Positions 54,801-64,000 of a stretch of 64,000 nt of DNA are shown here, one piece after another. Source of the stretch: Amblyomma americanum. Its lineage: Eukaryota > Arthropoda > Arachnida > Ixodida > Ixodidae. The notes under the pieces were generated by a model. The model was given only the letters and a program-made list of their open reading frames with translations, was not told the origin of the DNA and searched no databases. Where the stretch lies: NCBI RefSeq assembly GCF_052857255.1, contig NC_135505.1, positions 135,197,356-135,261,355 of the forward strand. Direction: 5' to 3'. The position numbers and the translations under genes are program-made. Every line of letters starts with the position of its first letter. Positions within the stretch are counted from its first letter, which is position 1.

Positions 54801-56338
54801 TAGCAAAAAATTAAAACATCAAAGTTGAACACATAGGGAAAATTGCACAAATTGGGAGCATGGGTACATAAATAAAGAGATTGCGAATCAGTTATGGCCT
54901 GCATAAATTTGTCTATAGGAAGGGAATGCACTGGACCAGGCAATGTATTCCAGTATTCGATGGTGCGCGGAAAGAAACTATATTTAAACACATTAGTGCA
55001 AGCAAAGTAAGGTGAAAAATTAAGATAATGATAATTTCTGGCTGACGATGGTATGGCACTCGTGATGTACCTGTAGCTTGAGAGTCGATAGTGCGAATTA
55101 GTGACATAGTGCAGAAACTTTAATGATTCTAGTTGCTGGCGAGTAGCAAGGGTAGTGATAGTGATTTGTAATGATTTCAGGGCAGAAGAAGGTGAAAAAT
55201 CACTGCGATATTTATTACATATGAAGCAAACTGATTTCCTTTGGATGGCCTCAATTTTCTTAATCTCTAGCACATTTAAACTATATGCATCGGAAATCGT
55301 ATGACACCACCCGGAAAGCAGTGTGCCGCCAGTTATGCCGAGTGAGAAAGTGGTGCGTCAGAGGCGACTGCAAGGGGGGGATTGTTAGTGAATTAGTGCT
55401 TTAAAACTAAAAAAGCCTAACACGATCAATGCGATATGAGCCAAAGCCAGCGTTAGGCATTAGTGCTCACCCCTGACGGTAGCTGGCGGAGTGATCCTGC
55501 CATCAATTGCCACGTGACATGCCATAGCCCCCCTCCACTCACCTGATCCAATCCAGCAACATAATGAGCCACCTCCTACTCCTTCAGTTTAAAAAAGAAT
55601 AAGCCACTCTTGACTGGGGACAGGAGTTTCCCCCTCACCACTCCTTCCCACCCACCTACTCATCCTCTCTCCTCTTTCCCCGGCTCTCCCTACCCCCTGA
55701 AAATAGAGAGAGATAGGCATGGAAAGAGGAGAGAATGTTCCCACTTTCCACTTTGCCCAGTCTCCACCGAGGCTTCACAGGCCATATCCAAAGCCGCCCC
55801 CCCTCCCTTGCGATAATGGGCATATGATAATGGACGTTCTAATGATAACGCGTTAAAAATGCTTATACCAAAGGAATCAGAAATCGGAGGCAAAACAAAA
55901 CGTTGCATTATCCAGATAGTTGCCAGCCCGTGACTGGAATGACCTTCCATCCGAAGTGGCAACCATCATTGACTACAGCAGATTCAAAACCGCCCTCGAG
56001 CATCACTGTATTCATGCTAATTGTCTTCTCAGCCCACCCCTCATGTAATGTCCCTCGTGGACCTTTCAGGAACAAATAACTAAATAAAAGAAAATTGAAT
56101 TTCTCCTAGCGTTTTTGCATCAGAGCACCTCAGATTCAGTGATTGTGTCAGCACGAGTATGAGTGCTTGAGTGGGCTCATCCCCTACCTTCCCATCGCTG
56201 TGGTTGCACATGTCCCACAGAGGAACGAGAGCCGTCACGGCGGCAGTCCCGTCGACTCGGACGTCGTCTCCGCCGGGCCCGTCTGACTCCGTCCAAGGCA
56301 CGGCGTTCTGCCGAGTCATCACTGCCGACACGGCCCAC
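48677..56338 (-). CDS. SETD3: SETD3, actin-histidine N-methyltransferase, last seven coding exons (5' part missing)
   Basis: In animals SETD3 methylates a histidine of actin (His73) in the cytoplasm. It has a SET domain followed by a Rubisco-LSMT substrate-binding domain. Exons on the minus strand are 56338-56188, 54283-54209, 53398-53299, 52454-52388, 50118-50033, 49903-49776 and 48823-48677 (754 bases, 250 residues; all GT/AG and frame-consistent). Residues seen are RWAVSAVMTRQN, LVPLWDMCNHSDGK, RCYAMQDFQKGEE, VTIFYGKRTNAEFFIHNGF and ENNRHDAVEIKLGVSKKDP (SET core), then TFALKARDRPVTEDLSTFLR and ARLKMAARLRLLERKILASI (substrate-binding domain). Asn of MTRQN, Trp of LWDM and Tyr of FYG match the histidine-pocket residues known in human SETD3. 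The end is short: the acidic C-terminal tail of vertebrate SETD3 is absent. The N-terminal half (about 250 residues) was not found up to base 64000. Confidence 0.9.
49255..49570. repeat. Two SINE family B pieces in inverted orientation
   Basis: 49255-49430 is a minus-strand family-B copy (ggggtttagcgtcccaaagt). 49445-49570 is a plus-strand body (gtgaaagaacctcaggtggt, tctccatagcccgagttag). Both are strongly diverged and lie in the last-but-one region of SETD3 (intron between exons 49776 and 48823). Confidence 0.6.
49776..49903 (-). CDS. SETD3: SETD3 exon, substrate-binding domain
   Basis: (A)SQATTFNTEHILRSSDDNARE followed by ALNFLVVRIQILLRAFPKSDQ. Acceptor catgcag, donor GTGAAG, phase 1 in and 0 out. 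Confidence 0.85.
50033..50118 (-). CDS. SETD3: SETD3 exon, substrate-binding domain
   Basis: SGTFALKARDRPVTEDLSTF, LRILVLKD, aligning with the human region VFALHFTEPPISAQLLAFLR. Phase 2 in, 1 out; acceptor cgttacag, donor GTAAGA. Confidence 0.9.
51171..51470 (-). repeat. Diverged tandem pair with tRNA-like B box
   Basis: Two related segments of about 175 bases share ttact(c/t)gttaagtt and ctagctc(g/a)(c/a)agcag, with a B-box-like ggttcgaattcc on the minus strand. Probably two copies of an old tRNA-headed SINE in a SETD3 intron. Confidence 0.45.
51894..52110 (+). repeat. tRNA-headed SINE, family D
   Basis: gccttcgtggcctatggata (box A-like), then ggtcctggtttcgatcgcca (box B). Only one copy in the window, so family status is inference. 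Confidence 0.4.
52388..52454 (-). CDS. SETD3: SETD3 exon
   Basis: VSKKDPLFAVKSKLCDDHDL-S, phase 1 in and 2 out, donor GTATGT. The frame appears to run on to a TGA after the donor; splicing at GTATGT restores the match to the next exon. Confidence 0.85.
53299..53398 (-). CDS. SETD3: SETD3 exon, end of SET domain
   Basis: VTIFYGKRTNAEFFIHNGFV, FENNRHDAVEIKL. It contains the catalytic-pocket Tyr (FYG) and the NAEF/H motif. Acceptor gctcatttcag, donor GTGAGG, phase 0 in and 1 out. Confidence 0.9.
53996..54165 (-). mobile_element. Old RTE 3' end fragment in a SETD3 intron
   Basis: atcatcatcatcagccgaaa, cactgcaagacaaaagcctc and cctaattcgcccatctgcc match the RTE 3' end with many changes. Confidence 0.65.
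54209..54283 (-). CDS. SETD3: SETD3 exon, SET domain
   Basis: VLTDYDSSASMVRCYAMQDF, QKGEE. 25 codons, phase 0/0, acceptor ttttcttctcag, donor GTAGGA. Confidence 0.9.
54717..55285 (-). mobile_element. Non-LTR retrotransposon 3' end with (TAA)-like tail
   Basis: A 163-codon minus-strand frame contains IEAIQRKSVCFICNKYRSDF, LATRQQLESLKFLHYV and FPRTIEYWNTLP, the C-terminal end of a LINE reverse transcriptase. The end AATAATAATAAG lies at 54717. 5'-truncated, but this part is uninterrupted. Confidence 0.75.
56188..56338 (-). CDS. SETD3: SETD3 exon, SET domain core (first exon found)
   Basis: (R)WAVSAVMTRQNAVPWTESD, then GTAAVTALVPLWDMCNHSDGK. Phase 2 in, 0 out; acceptor tcgatgcgcag, donor GTAGGG. 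It contains the Asn and Trp of the substrate pocket. Confidence 0.9.
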
Positions 56339-56489
56339 CTGCGCATCGATATAGGTCGGAAGATAAGTGCGAAACCGCGACATAGTAGTGAACGCAGCTC
56401 CGGCGCGGCAGCGACCGAGGCACGTGATCTGACGTCACAGCCACACCTCCGCCACTCCTTTTGGTCGAAGGTCATTGTCAAGAGGTTTT

Positions 56490-56730
56490 AACCTTGAGCT
56501 TTTCATGCGGAGAGTACAGCTTTTCGCTCTAATCATTCGGAGGAGCGCGCGGTGCCCGAAGAACTTGGAGTCCACATTGTTTGTCGCGGTAACTTCCCGA
56601 CCAGCGTGACACGTGCAGCCATTGCAGAAGGCAGCGAAGCAACACGCACGGGGGTCAAGAATTCAGCGCCGCGGAGTGGTGTTTACCGTTAATAGCCCAA
56701 AGGAATTCATTAAAAAAACACTACGCCCTC

Positions 56731-56761
<31 letters not shown>

Positions 56762-56932
56762 GCCGCCGGAAAACCAGAACAGAGCATCGATAAGCGTGCC
56801 CGGGAGGAGACGGCGGCGAGCAGCGAGGCCTATGCCACGACAGCCACGCTATAGGACCGTGCACGGGACTTCTCGCGTGAATCCCGGCTGCACACTCTGA
56901 GCCAAAACCGAGCAGGGTGGGACTAACAACAT
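56490..56932. other. No gene recognised
   Basis: GC-rich sequence with an 18-bp poly-C run at 56737-56754. It belongs to the SETD3 intron upstream of the first exon found. Confidence 0.45.
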
Positions 56933-57046
56933 CAGACATAACTTCACCAGCGAAAGCACGAGACACCAGGAGAGCACAGGACAACGCTGTCCTGTTGTCC
57001 TGGACACATGACAGCGTTGTCCTGTTTGCTGGTTAAGTTATGTCTG
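56933..57046. repeat. Inverted repeat
   Basis: cagacataacttcaccagc (56933) pairs with gctggttaagttatgtctg (57028-57046), and acaggacaacgctgtc with gacagcgttgtcctgt. The loop contains a smaller direct copy of the word ctgtcctg. Confidence 0.8.
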
Positions 57047-57459
57047 AAATACACCAACTAGCCCACATGGTTACCTTGTTACACTAACAACATCACGTGG
57101 CCACTGCGACAAACAGTTTTCCAATGGGCTGATGCTAACCGAGGCGGCTGTCCCTTTGCAGCCGGTCTCCAAGGCAGTAACGGCTGCCCTTTTCTGGTGG
57201 ACTAACGGTTCTAGCAACCAATTCCCCCCAAAACTGATAGACGATTACGCCAGCTGGTAATGCGAAATTTGAGAGCAGCTCTTCGCGGCTGGCAGGTGGC
57301 GTACGCTGCTATAGCCACCCTTTGGAATTTTCCCGTGGCAGCCACCCGGTTCCAGGTGGCGTTGCACTATAATACTTGGACAACCGGTTACGCCGACTAC
57401 TCCGGCTACGCCGAATACTCCGACGACCCAGAAGCGAGGAACGGGTGCTGGCTAATAAT
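57047..57459. other. No gene recognised
   Basis: Spacer. A plus-strand frame from 57260 runs into a SINE and is not supported. Confidence 0.4.
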
Positions 57460-57703
57460 TAATAATAATAATAATTGGTTTTGGGGGAAAAGAAATGGCG
57501 CAGTATCTGTCTCATATATCGGCGGACACCTGAACCGCGCCGTAAGGGAAGGGATAAAGGAGGGAGTGAAAGAAGAAAGAGGTGCCGTAGTAGAGGGCTC
57601 CGGAATAATTTCGACCACCTGGGGATCTTTAACATGCACTGACATATATCGCACGTTAAAGATCCCCAGATGGTCGAAATTATTCCGGAGCCCTCCACTG
57701 CCT
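57460..57703. repeat. SINE family A pair, inverted
   Basis: 57460-57645 is a headless minus-strand copy. It is directly followed by a plus-strand core fragment (cacgttaaagatccccagat to gagccctccact, 57650-57703). Confidence 0.8.
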
Positions 57704-58512
57704 AAGAATGGCGCTCTAAAAAGCAATAGTTCACTAGCATCCGCTCATGGCGTTATACTGGATCTGTACGCACGTACGCCTCACTGCGTCGCCACTTCAG
57801 CTTCACGTTAGAAAAGCCACAGCGCAATGGGTAACTCGGTCACAGATTACTCATTAATCACCCTTGCGATGTCTGACCAAGCGTCAGTAAAACAGTAAGC
57901 CCCGATGCCCTGTCTGCTCGGACGTCTCAACGCAACACCACTGGCTCACAGTGGAGGCGTACACAGTCGTCCACGGCGGCCGAAACACCTTATGACACTT
58001 CCATCCGCGTTTTGTACAGCGCTGGAAACAGCTTTCGCACATCCACGAAGGTAGACGTCTAAACATGGCACTCGAAAGTGCAGAGCGAGCGTACCTGTTG
58101 CACGCCACAGTGTGTGCTGCCAACGTATCTATATCTATGGTGTACGAACGATGTAAAAACGGCATTAAGTGGCGAACACACGCAAAATGTGTACGCGCCA
58201 TAAAGATACGTCTGCACATTCCTCTAAGGGAGACGAGGTCGGCGGTGCAATGGGGCGCCATCAAAATGTGCTCAGGCACTATGGGATACGCGTAGCATTG
58301 GCGGCAGCGAAGGTCGTCGGGCGCGGACGTCACGCCAACTCTGTTCTGCGCACACCGCCGCTTTACGCAAGGCCACGCACGCCAGCACACTGAAATACTG
58401 GCCTCATGGCTTATTCGTCAAGGGAAAACATCCAATTGTAGCAATGTACACAGAACTGGAGGTAATACCGATAGCTATAGAGAACAAGTTCAGTTTCCAA
58501 AAGACGCCGTGT
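57704..58512. other. Unassigned sequence with long overlapping open frames
   Basis: A minus-strand frame of 168 codons (57884-58390) is Cys-rich (MCESCFQRCTKRGWKCHKVF), and the opposite strand is also partly open (58065-58295). No motif of a known family and no ATG or splice support could be settled. It may be an exon or an unknown repeat. Confidence 0.25.
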
Positions 58513-58513
58513 T

Positions 58514-58801
58514 ATAATAATAATTGGTTTTTTTGGGGAAAGGAAATGGCGCAGTATCTGTCTCATATATCGTTGGACACCTGAACCGCGCCGTAAGGGA
58601 AGGGTAAAGGAGGGAGTGAAAGAAGAAAGGAAGAAAGAGGTGCCGTAGTGGGGAGGGCCCCGAAATAATTTCGACCACCTGGGGACCTTTAACGTGCACT
58701 GACATCGCACAGCACACGGGCGCCTTAGCGTTTTTCCTCCATAAAAACGCAGCCGCCGCGGTCGGGTTCGAACCCGGGAACTCCGGATCAGTAGTCGAGC
58801 G
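58514..58801 (-). repeat. SINE family A, head cut off
   Basis: ataataattggtttttttgg to gggaactccggatcagtagt. The sequence stops before the box A half of the head. Confidence 0.9.
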
Positions 58802-58902
58802 ACAGAAAACGAAACCACGATCACAGCACAATCATGCGAAATTAAAGCAGCGATTACAAGGCAAGTTTGTTTAGCGGGAAGGAAGTGGTGCTGAGTGAAA
58901 TA

Positions 58903-59045
58903 CAGTCGAACCTCAATATAACGAAACGGTTTATAACGAAATAATTGATATAACGAAGGAAGGACGACGCCCCTTACAACGAACTTACGACTCTAACGAA
59001 GTAATCGCAAGGCCCCTTCGACTTCGTTATAACGAGGTTCAATTG
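58903..59045. mobile_element. pogo/Tigger-type MITE, 143 bp
   Basis: Inverted ends CAGTCGAACCTCAATATAAC and (complement) CAATTGAACCTCGTTATAAC, flanked by TA on both sides. The sequence cgaacctc-n-n-tataacgaa is the known pogo/Tigger terminal pattern. The interior repeats ataacgaa and is non-coding. Confidence 0.85.
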
Positions 59046-59089
59046 TACACAAAGCCAAGGTAGTCAATTTCACCAATTTTCAGGTTTTC

Positions 59090-59405
59090 GATAATAATAA
59101 TAAGAAAAATTGGCTTTTGGGGAAGGAAATGGCGCAGTATCTGTCTTATATCATTGCACACCTGAACCGCGGTGTAAGGGAAGGGATAAAAGAGGGAGTG
59201 AAAGAAAGGAAGAAAGAAGTACCGTAGTGGAGGGCTCCGGAATTATTTTGGCCACCTGGGGATCTTTAACGTGCACCGACATCGCACAGCACACGGGCGC
59301 CTTAGGGTTCTGCATCCATAAAAACGAAGCCGGCGCGTTCGGGTTCGAACTCGGGGACTCCGGATCAGTAGCCGAGCGCCCTAACCCCTGAGCCACCGCG
59401 GCGGG
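59090..59405 (-). repeat. SINE family A, full length, with 10-bp target duplication
   Basis: Flanked by tcaggttttc at 59080-59089 and 59406-59415. The head ends ccaccgcggcgggt. Confidence 0.9.
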
Positions 59406-59499
59406 TCAGGTTTTCTATCGATAACGCTCTCTGGGGCGCGTCGTCCGATTCCCTCGGGAAGCGATAAAGTGACAACAATGAGCGGAGTTTCCAGCGGGA

Positions 59500-59797
59500 A
59501 AAAGTGGTTTTTGGGGAAAGGAAAAGGCGCAGTATCTGTTTCACATACCGGTGGACAACTGAACCGCGCCGTAAGGGAACGGATAAAGGAGGGACTCAGA
59601 GAAGGAAGAGGTTCCGTAGTGGAGGGTTTCGGAATAATTTCGATCACCTGGGGATCTTTAAAGTGCACTGACATGCAACAGCACACGGGCGCCTTTGCGT
59701 TTCGCCTCCATCGAAACGCGGCCGCCGCGGTCGGGTTCGAACCCGGGTACTCCGGCTCAGCAAACAAGCGCCTTAACCACAGAGCCACTGTGGCGGG
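59500..59797 (-). repeat. SINE family A, full length, diverged
   Basis: agtggtttttggggaaagg to ccacagagccactgtggcgg. It shares the gcctttgcgtttcgcctcca variant with the copies at 13625 and 41850, which marks a subfamily. Confidence 0.85.
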
Positions 59798-59912
59798 TAA
59801 AGAGCAAAAGTGCAAATTTACATTTTACAATCTGTATCACAGGTGATATATGCCGGGCATTACGGGATTAACGCTGTAGTAGAACTTTCTGACGGACTAG
59901 TTGGTACATCTC

Positions 59913-60032
59913 TATTAAACAGCGTGCGCTAACAGGACGTACACGGGAAACTTGGAGACATAGGAAAGAAGCGCTTCTTTCCTCTGTCTCCAAGTTTCCT
60001 GTGCACGTCCTGTTAGCGCACGCTGTTTAATA
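59913..60032. repeat. 120-bp near-perfect palindrome
   Basis: The two 60-base halves are complementary at 57 of 60 positions with no loop; the centre is agaagcgcttct. It begins tattaaacagcgtgcgct and ends in its complement. Confidence 0.95.
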
Positions 60033-60124
60033 CAGGATTAAGGGACATGCTTTCGCAATTAATGCTCACAACTTCAGAAAGCGCGCACATTAACTTGCTT
60101 AAGTAATGACCCATAAAACAGTTG

Positions 60125-60416
60125 TATAATTTCGACCACCTGGGGATCTTTAACGTGCACTGACAGGGCACAGCACACGGGCGCCTTGGAGGAAAAACGC
60201 TAAGGCGCCCGTGTGCTGTGCGATGTCAGTGCACGTTAAAGATCCCCAGGTGGTCGAAATTATTCCGGAGCCCTCCACTACGGCACCTACCTCTTCCTTT
60301 CTTCTTTCACTCCCTCCTTTACCCTTCCCTTACGGCGCGGTTCAGGTGTCCAACGATATATGAGACAGATACTGCGCCATTTCCTTTCCCCCCAAAAAAA
60401 CCAATTATTATTATTT
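60125..60416. repeat. SINE family A pair, inverted
   Basis: A 64-base minus-strand core (60125-60188) abuts a headless plus-strand copy (60189-60416) ending in (ATT)n. Confidence 0.85.
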
Positions 60417-60527
60417 TCATTGGACATTGAACGTCCCATTAGATAGATTCACGAGAGACGTACGGACGCGTAAAGTCGCTTGCCACTACGACCACTTTAG
60501 TACGGCGCACACTGTCGCAGTCGCGGG

Positions 60528-60534
60528 TATAAAA
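60528..60534 (+). promoter_or_regulatory. TATA box of the membrane-protein gene
   Basis: TATAAAA, about 190 bases before the ATG at 60721, in a GC-rich stretch. A start of transcription near 60555-60565 would give a 5' UTR of about 160 bases. Confidence 0.5.
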
Positions 60535-60720
60535 CGAGCCCGCGAATGCACATAAAATCGCCTCCTTATCGCTTGCGCTAATACGCTCTCCCGGGAGGCT
60601 TGCCTTCTTCAGCCCCACTATCTCAGCTGCGAATAACCGGGGCAGAACGCCGCCGCCAAGCGATCCACGAGCCATCCACCCTCTCGCTGTCAGCAATCAC
60701 CCGGGGACCCTATAGGAAGT

Positions 60721-62672
60721 ATGAAGCCCACGACAGCACTGCAGACGCTGGTGGTCACGGCGTGCTACTTGACGGCTCTGACTAGTGGAATGGCTAACCA
60801 ATCTACTGAGCCAACCAAGCCATCGCCGATTGGAGATTCCACGCATTCTTACACAGGACGTAACCTCGTCGTGCAACCTTACTTCAAGACGAGTCCCCAA
60901 ACCAGCAGCGCCACACGTCAACCTACGCACGGTTCGTATTCCGAAACTCGGTAACGATTCTCTAAATTGTGTTGAAAACTTCTCTTCACACAGCATACAA
61001 AACGAGCAAAGATTTCAATGCTAGATATTATTCCAGCTGGCCCAAGAAAAGATATTTCTCGCTCTACTGAAAATCTACTTCGATGATGTAAAATTTAAAA
61101 TTCCCTTCGCACATCTGGCTGCTGCAAGATTCCAGGACATACAAATTTATCGCCGTACTAAGGTTACCTACGCGCTAAAAAAAAATCGAGTTTAGTCGAT
61201 CACCAAGCTGCATGAACGAGTAGCTTTCCAGCGCAAGCCGAGTGATAATTAAATCTGCCAAAGTCCCGTTGCCTTTTAGCTCTTGGTCTCTAAGTTAACC
61301 CGTGTATGGCTGGACTTTACGAAATGACAAAATTAAACTAGTTTTTTTTCGGCAGAGAATGTTCCTTCACTTAATGCTTCAAAATCCGGTCTGGAGGGAC
61401 AACTGCTTCCTGCATGCAGGACTACGCAAATGAACACGCTATATTACGTATGGTAAAACAAATCATTTGACATCAACTCCAATGCTGCATTTCTCACACT
61501 GCACGTTTTCTCGTAACAATGCGCACTTCTCTTTTTGTCGCGGAATTACTATGTGGTCGACGCGGCAATGTGTTCGTTGTTTCCACTGCTTCAGGGACCT
61601 AAACTCTCTCCACCGCTTCGATGTCACAGCGATCACCACGTGGCAAAACAAAACAAGAACGCAAGTCCCGCAGGAGCAACCTTAGAGGCTATCGCACCTA
61701 CGGTACGCGGCGCAAGCTTTTATGCACAAAACTTTCGGAGTTACTAAGAAAACGCCGTGTCCCACATGAAGGGGACATATGTGGGTTAATGTGAACAGAG
61801 TACTTCGCTTGATCACTTCTTTCAAATCGACTCAGCTGTTTTTTTTTCTTTTCATCCATGTGCCTTTTTCTTGTTCTATAGCTCCAAATAATTTGCGCCT
61901 GTGCAGAAAATTTCATCGGTCCTCAGAAGCTTTTTACCCGCGTGCTCTTGTTTTGACTCGTATTCTGGCCTCGATCTAATTATTCCGGTAGGACAACCGC
62001 ACTAATCCCGGCCAATCGTTAGGTGTTTCACATTTCCTAATCTTGGTGAAACCGTTCAATGCAGGACATAACCCCGGCGTTTCGGACCCCAGTGCGTTTC
62101 CACCTCCTCCTCAACTACCGCGCCAGTTCCACCCAGAACATCGCCTGCGTCGCCCCGCCTTCACCAAGCAGCTGCGCCCACCATTCCACGTCTACTCCGC
62201 GGACACCGGTGGTCTGGTACCACGTCGTCAAGACACACCCTCGGCGCCGGACCAAGAAAGGAGTCAGGGCACGGATCGCGGCAAGACCGGCATAGACGCG
62301 AGCGGTTCGGCGGTACACAGTCGCCAAAAAACCCTACCACTCCAACCCACAGGGGCTGAGCCAAACTCGAACAGGACGTTGGCGACCAATGGCACCGCCA
62401 CGGGAAACGAGGAGACCAGTCCTGCAGCCACTGGCCTGTCCGCGTCCACCATCTGGACACTGGTCATGTGCGCCGCTATGATCATCGCAGCCGTTGCCTT
62501 CTTCGCGGTGGTCCTCGCAGTGTGTCGCTGTCGTCAGCGTCGAGAGCGCCGAAAGAAATACCTGACTACGCACAAGGACATCCGGGTCATGAAGAACATA
62601 GTCAAGATGGCGGCTCGCAGGGAGAAGGAGACCGTGAGGCAGGGACCGTTCGGCAGAAGTTCGATTGCGTGA
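60721..62672 (+). CDS. Single-pass membrane protein with signal peptide, two exons, function unknown
   Basis: Exon 1 (60721-60931) opens with a signal peptide, MKPTTALQTLVVTACYLTAL-TSG, and a Ser/Thr/Pro-rich stretch. Exon 2 (62065-62672) continues Pro- and Thr-rich with N-glycosylation sites (NRT, NGT), then one membrane helix, TIWTLVMCAAMIIAAVAFFA-VVLAVC, and a basic 45-residue tail (RCRQRRERRKK; ends GPFGRSSIA). This is type I topology, about 272 residues. The splice is not certain. Donor CACG-GTTCGT with acceptor tgcag-GACAT keeps the frame. So does donor ACTCG-GTAACG (60950) with acceptor ccccag-TGCG (62093), giving 269 residues. The start has A at -3 and lies downstream of a TATA box. 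No family was recognised. It may be nested in a SETD3 intron on the opposite strand. Confidence 0.6.
60932..62064. other. Intron of the membrane-protein gene
   Basis: A 1.1-kb intron without recognised repeats. The acceptor region has a pyrimidine stretch and ccttaatc/cctaatc branch-like words. Confidence 0.5.
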
Positions 62673-64000
62673 TCACTGCTGGCGCCCAAACCGAACAGGA
62701 TTGTACAGTCAAGATACAAAAAGTGTACCGCAGAAGCCGCGCAGTGTCCGTACGTGTTTTGGACGGCGCTGACTGGAGAGTGTGATGGCTTCGGTTCGTG
62801 CTCCTAGTCTACTGTCTTCCTACGCACGAAGACTTGTAAGCGGTGAGACCGCGCCGAGGCCATAAGCGATATCATCGCATCTCTACAATGTCAGTCACTG
62901 TGCGTACACTGATGCCACAAACGCTGCTTTTATTCTGGTGTATTAGGGAAGGCTTCCACGCTCAAAAGCAGCATTGGACGTCTAAGTACAAAGTATGATT
63001 TCCAGGGCAGAAAATCTGTGTTCAATAGTGTGCTTTTTCTTTCAAATTTTGCTAATTGTTTCCGCAGCAGTGAAAAGTAGGCCTGCGCAAATGTTCGCCA
63101 ATTTCGAATATTCGGTCGAAGCATTCGGCATTTGATTTGATCCGAATGTTTAAGATTCGAAATCTCGAGGTATTTGGTTTTGGTTAAACGTACCTCTTCG
63201 GGGATGGCATCGCGGCGCGCGCGCGCGCAGCCAAAGCCCCAACTCCATGGACACCCGCCTTCGCGCCCGCGCGAATGCCGGAGCCGGTCTGCGCATGCGC
63301 GCGACAGCACTCGCGCAGACGCCAGCGCGGCGCCCGGATTTGTACCTTTCAAGGCACGGCGGCTCGCATCAGTCGGAGGACGCGCGGCACTTGACTTGCT
63401 GGGGATGTCTGAGCTGCCTCTGCCGCTCCTCTCCGCGTGAAATTCGCTAACCAAGCGACGGCGCGAGCACGAGAAGATAGCACGACACATCGAGATGTGT
63501 ACCCCTTTCCGACACTTGACGCAAGGTGGCGCTGGGTGCGCAGGCGTCCGTGATGTCATCGCTTAAAAGCAACAGCTGCGAAACAACGCAACTGCGATCA
63601 AGACCACTAATTTATGGTCCCCAAAATATGTCGGCTCCACATGTAGACTAACTCCCCAGATTTCAGATGGCAATTTTTGCAAAAAGTCGGCACAGCTTCA
63701 ATGAATGTGACAAGCTTCAATCCATTGTCTCGTTTTTCATGTAATGGCCTTGTGTTAAAAATACGATTCCAAAAAAGTTTATTGCGGCGTTCAAACTTTT
63801 TTATGTGCCAGAAGTATTCGAAGCATTCAAGTGAAAACTATTAAAAGAAAATTAGTATTCCCTTTGAACCAAGAAATTACTTCACAGAACTAATGAAATG
63901 GAATGGGTGCTTCCAATGTTCATGTGCATGTGCAAGCAACGACAACTGATTTAATTTTGTAGTAGTTTTCAGAAGAAAAAATTGTGACAAGCTATACAGC
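62673..64000. other. No gene recognised; GC-rich stretch and ATTCGAA-rich sequence
   Basis: Begins with the 3' UTR of the membrane-protein gene. It contains a (GC)n tract and an NRF1-like GCGCATGCGC at 63291 in a CpG-rich 250-bp block. Near 63080-63170 are words of the type cgaatattcggtcgaagc, with a related gtattcgaagcattc near 63815, possibly a repeat. The minus-strand frame at 62930-63559 is not supported. Confidence 0.4.

Noticed and set aside
56080..56481. 133-codon reading of the SETD3 SET exon without splicing
   Set aside because: Only the central 50 codons match SETD3. Both ends extend past clear acceptor and donor sites.
62930..63559. 209-codon minus-strand frame as the SETD3 5' exon
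   Set aside because: There is no resemblance to the N-terminal half of SETD3. Its openness follows from GC-rich composition.

Overview
This window is eukaryotic nuclear DNA, most likely from a hard tick (Ixodidae, probably a metastriate genus such as Rhipicephalus, Dermacentor, Hyalomma or Amblyomma). The grounds are spliced genes with GT/AG introns, at least four tRNA-headed SINE families of the kind described in ticks (the commonest resembles the Ruka type), RTE-type LINE 3' ends ending in (ATG)n-like tails, a Penelope-like element, and chelicerate-style gustatory receptors. No prokaryotic, CRISPR or rRNA signal is present. Species-level identity is not established here.

Layout. 1-9 kb is gene-poor. 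It holds an E-box-rich stretch, a Tc1/mariner-type MITE that carries an 11-copy 85-bp satellite, a TTAA-flanked MITE, RTE and SINE copies, and a short interstitial (CCTAA)n tract. 9.28-26.11 kb holds two tandem gustatory receptor genes, both on the minus strand, whose complete intron-exon structure could be read. Gene A has 4 coding exons and about 428 residues; gene B has 3 coding exons and about 424 residues. A third repeat family (GTCTATAGAC-rich) lies close to both genes, and a 0.96-kb foldback with insertions in only one arm lies between them. 26-36 kb contains a degenerate LINE with a minisatellite tail, large (GT)n and (TA)n tracts, a foldback element enclosing a tRNA-like sequence, an internally deleted LTR element and a SWIM-like pseudogene. 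36.4-36.9 kb has a THAP zinc-finger gene on the minus strand. 37-46 kb is mainly SINEs and unassigned sequence. 46.2-48.4 kb is a decayed Penelope-like element with a recognisable FVDD reverse transcriptase and a GIY-YIG endonuclease.

48.7-56.3 kb holds the last seven coding exons of SETD3, the actin-histidine N-methyltransferase, on the minus strand. The SET-domain core and the Rubisco-LSMT-type substrate-binding domain are present. The 5' half was not found and probably lies beyond the window. 60.5-62.7 kb holds a two-exon plus-strand gene for a small single-pass membrane protein with a TATA box. It may sit inside a SETD3 intron on the opposite strand.

The genes do not form one pathway: the two receptors are chemosensory paralogues, SETD3 is a housekeeping modifier, and the THAP and membrane proteins are of unknown role. 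No wholly new multi-gene system could be supported. The most distinctive observations are structural: a satellite array inside a MITE, foldbacks with arm-specific insertions or a tRNA-like core, and a dispersed repeat carrying nuclear-receptor half-sites. All similarity statements come from reading the sequence and from memory of the families; no database search was run.
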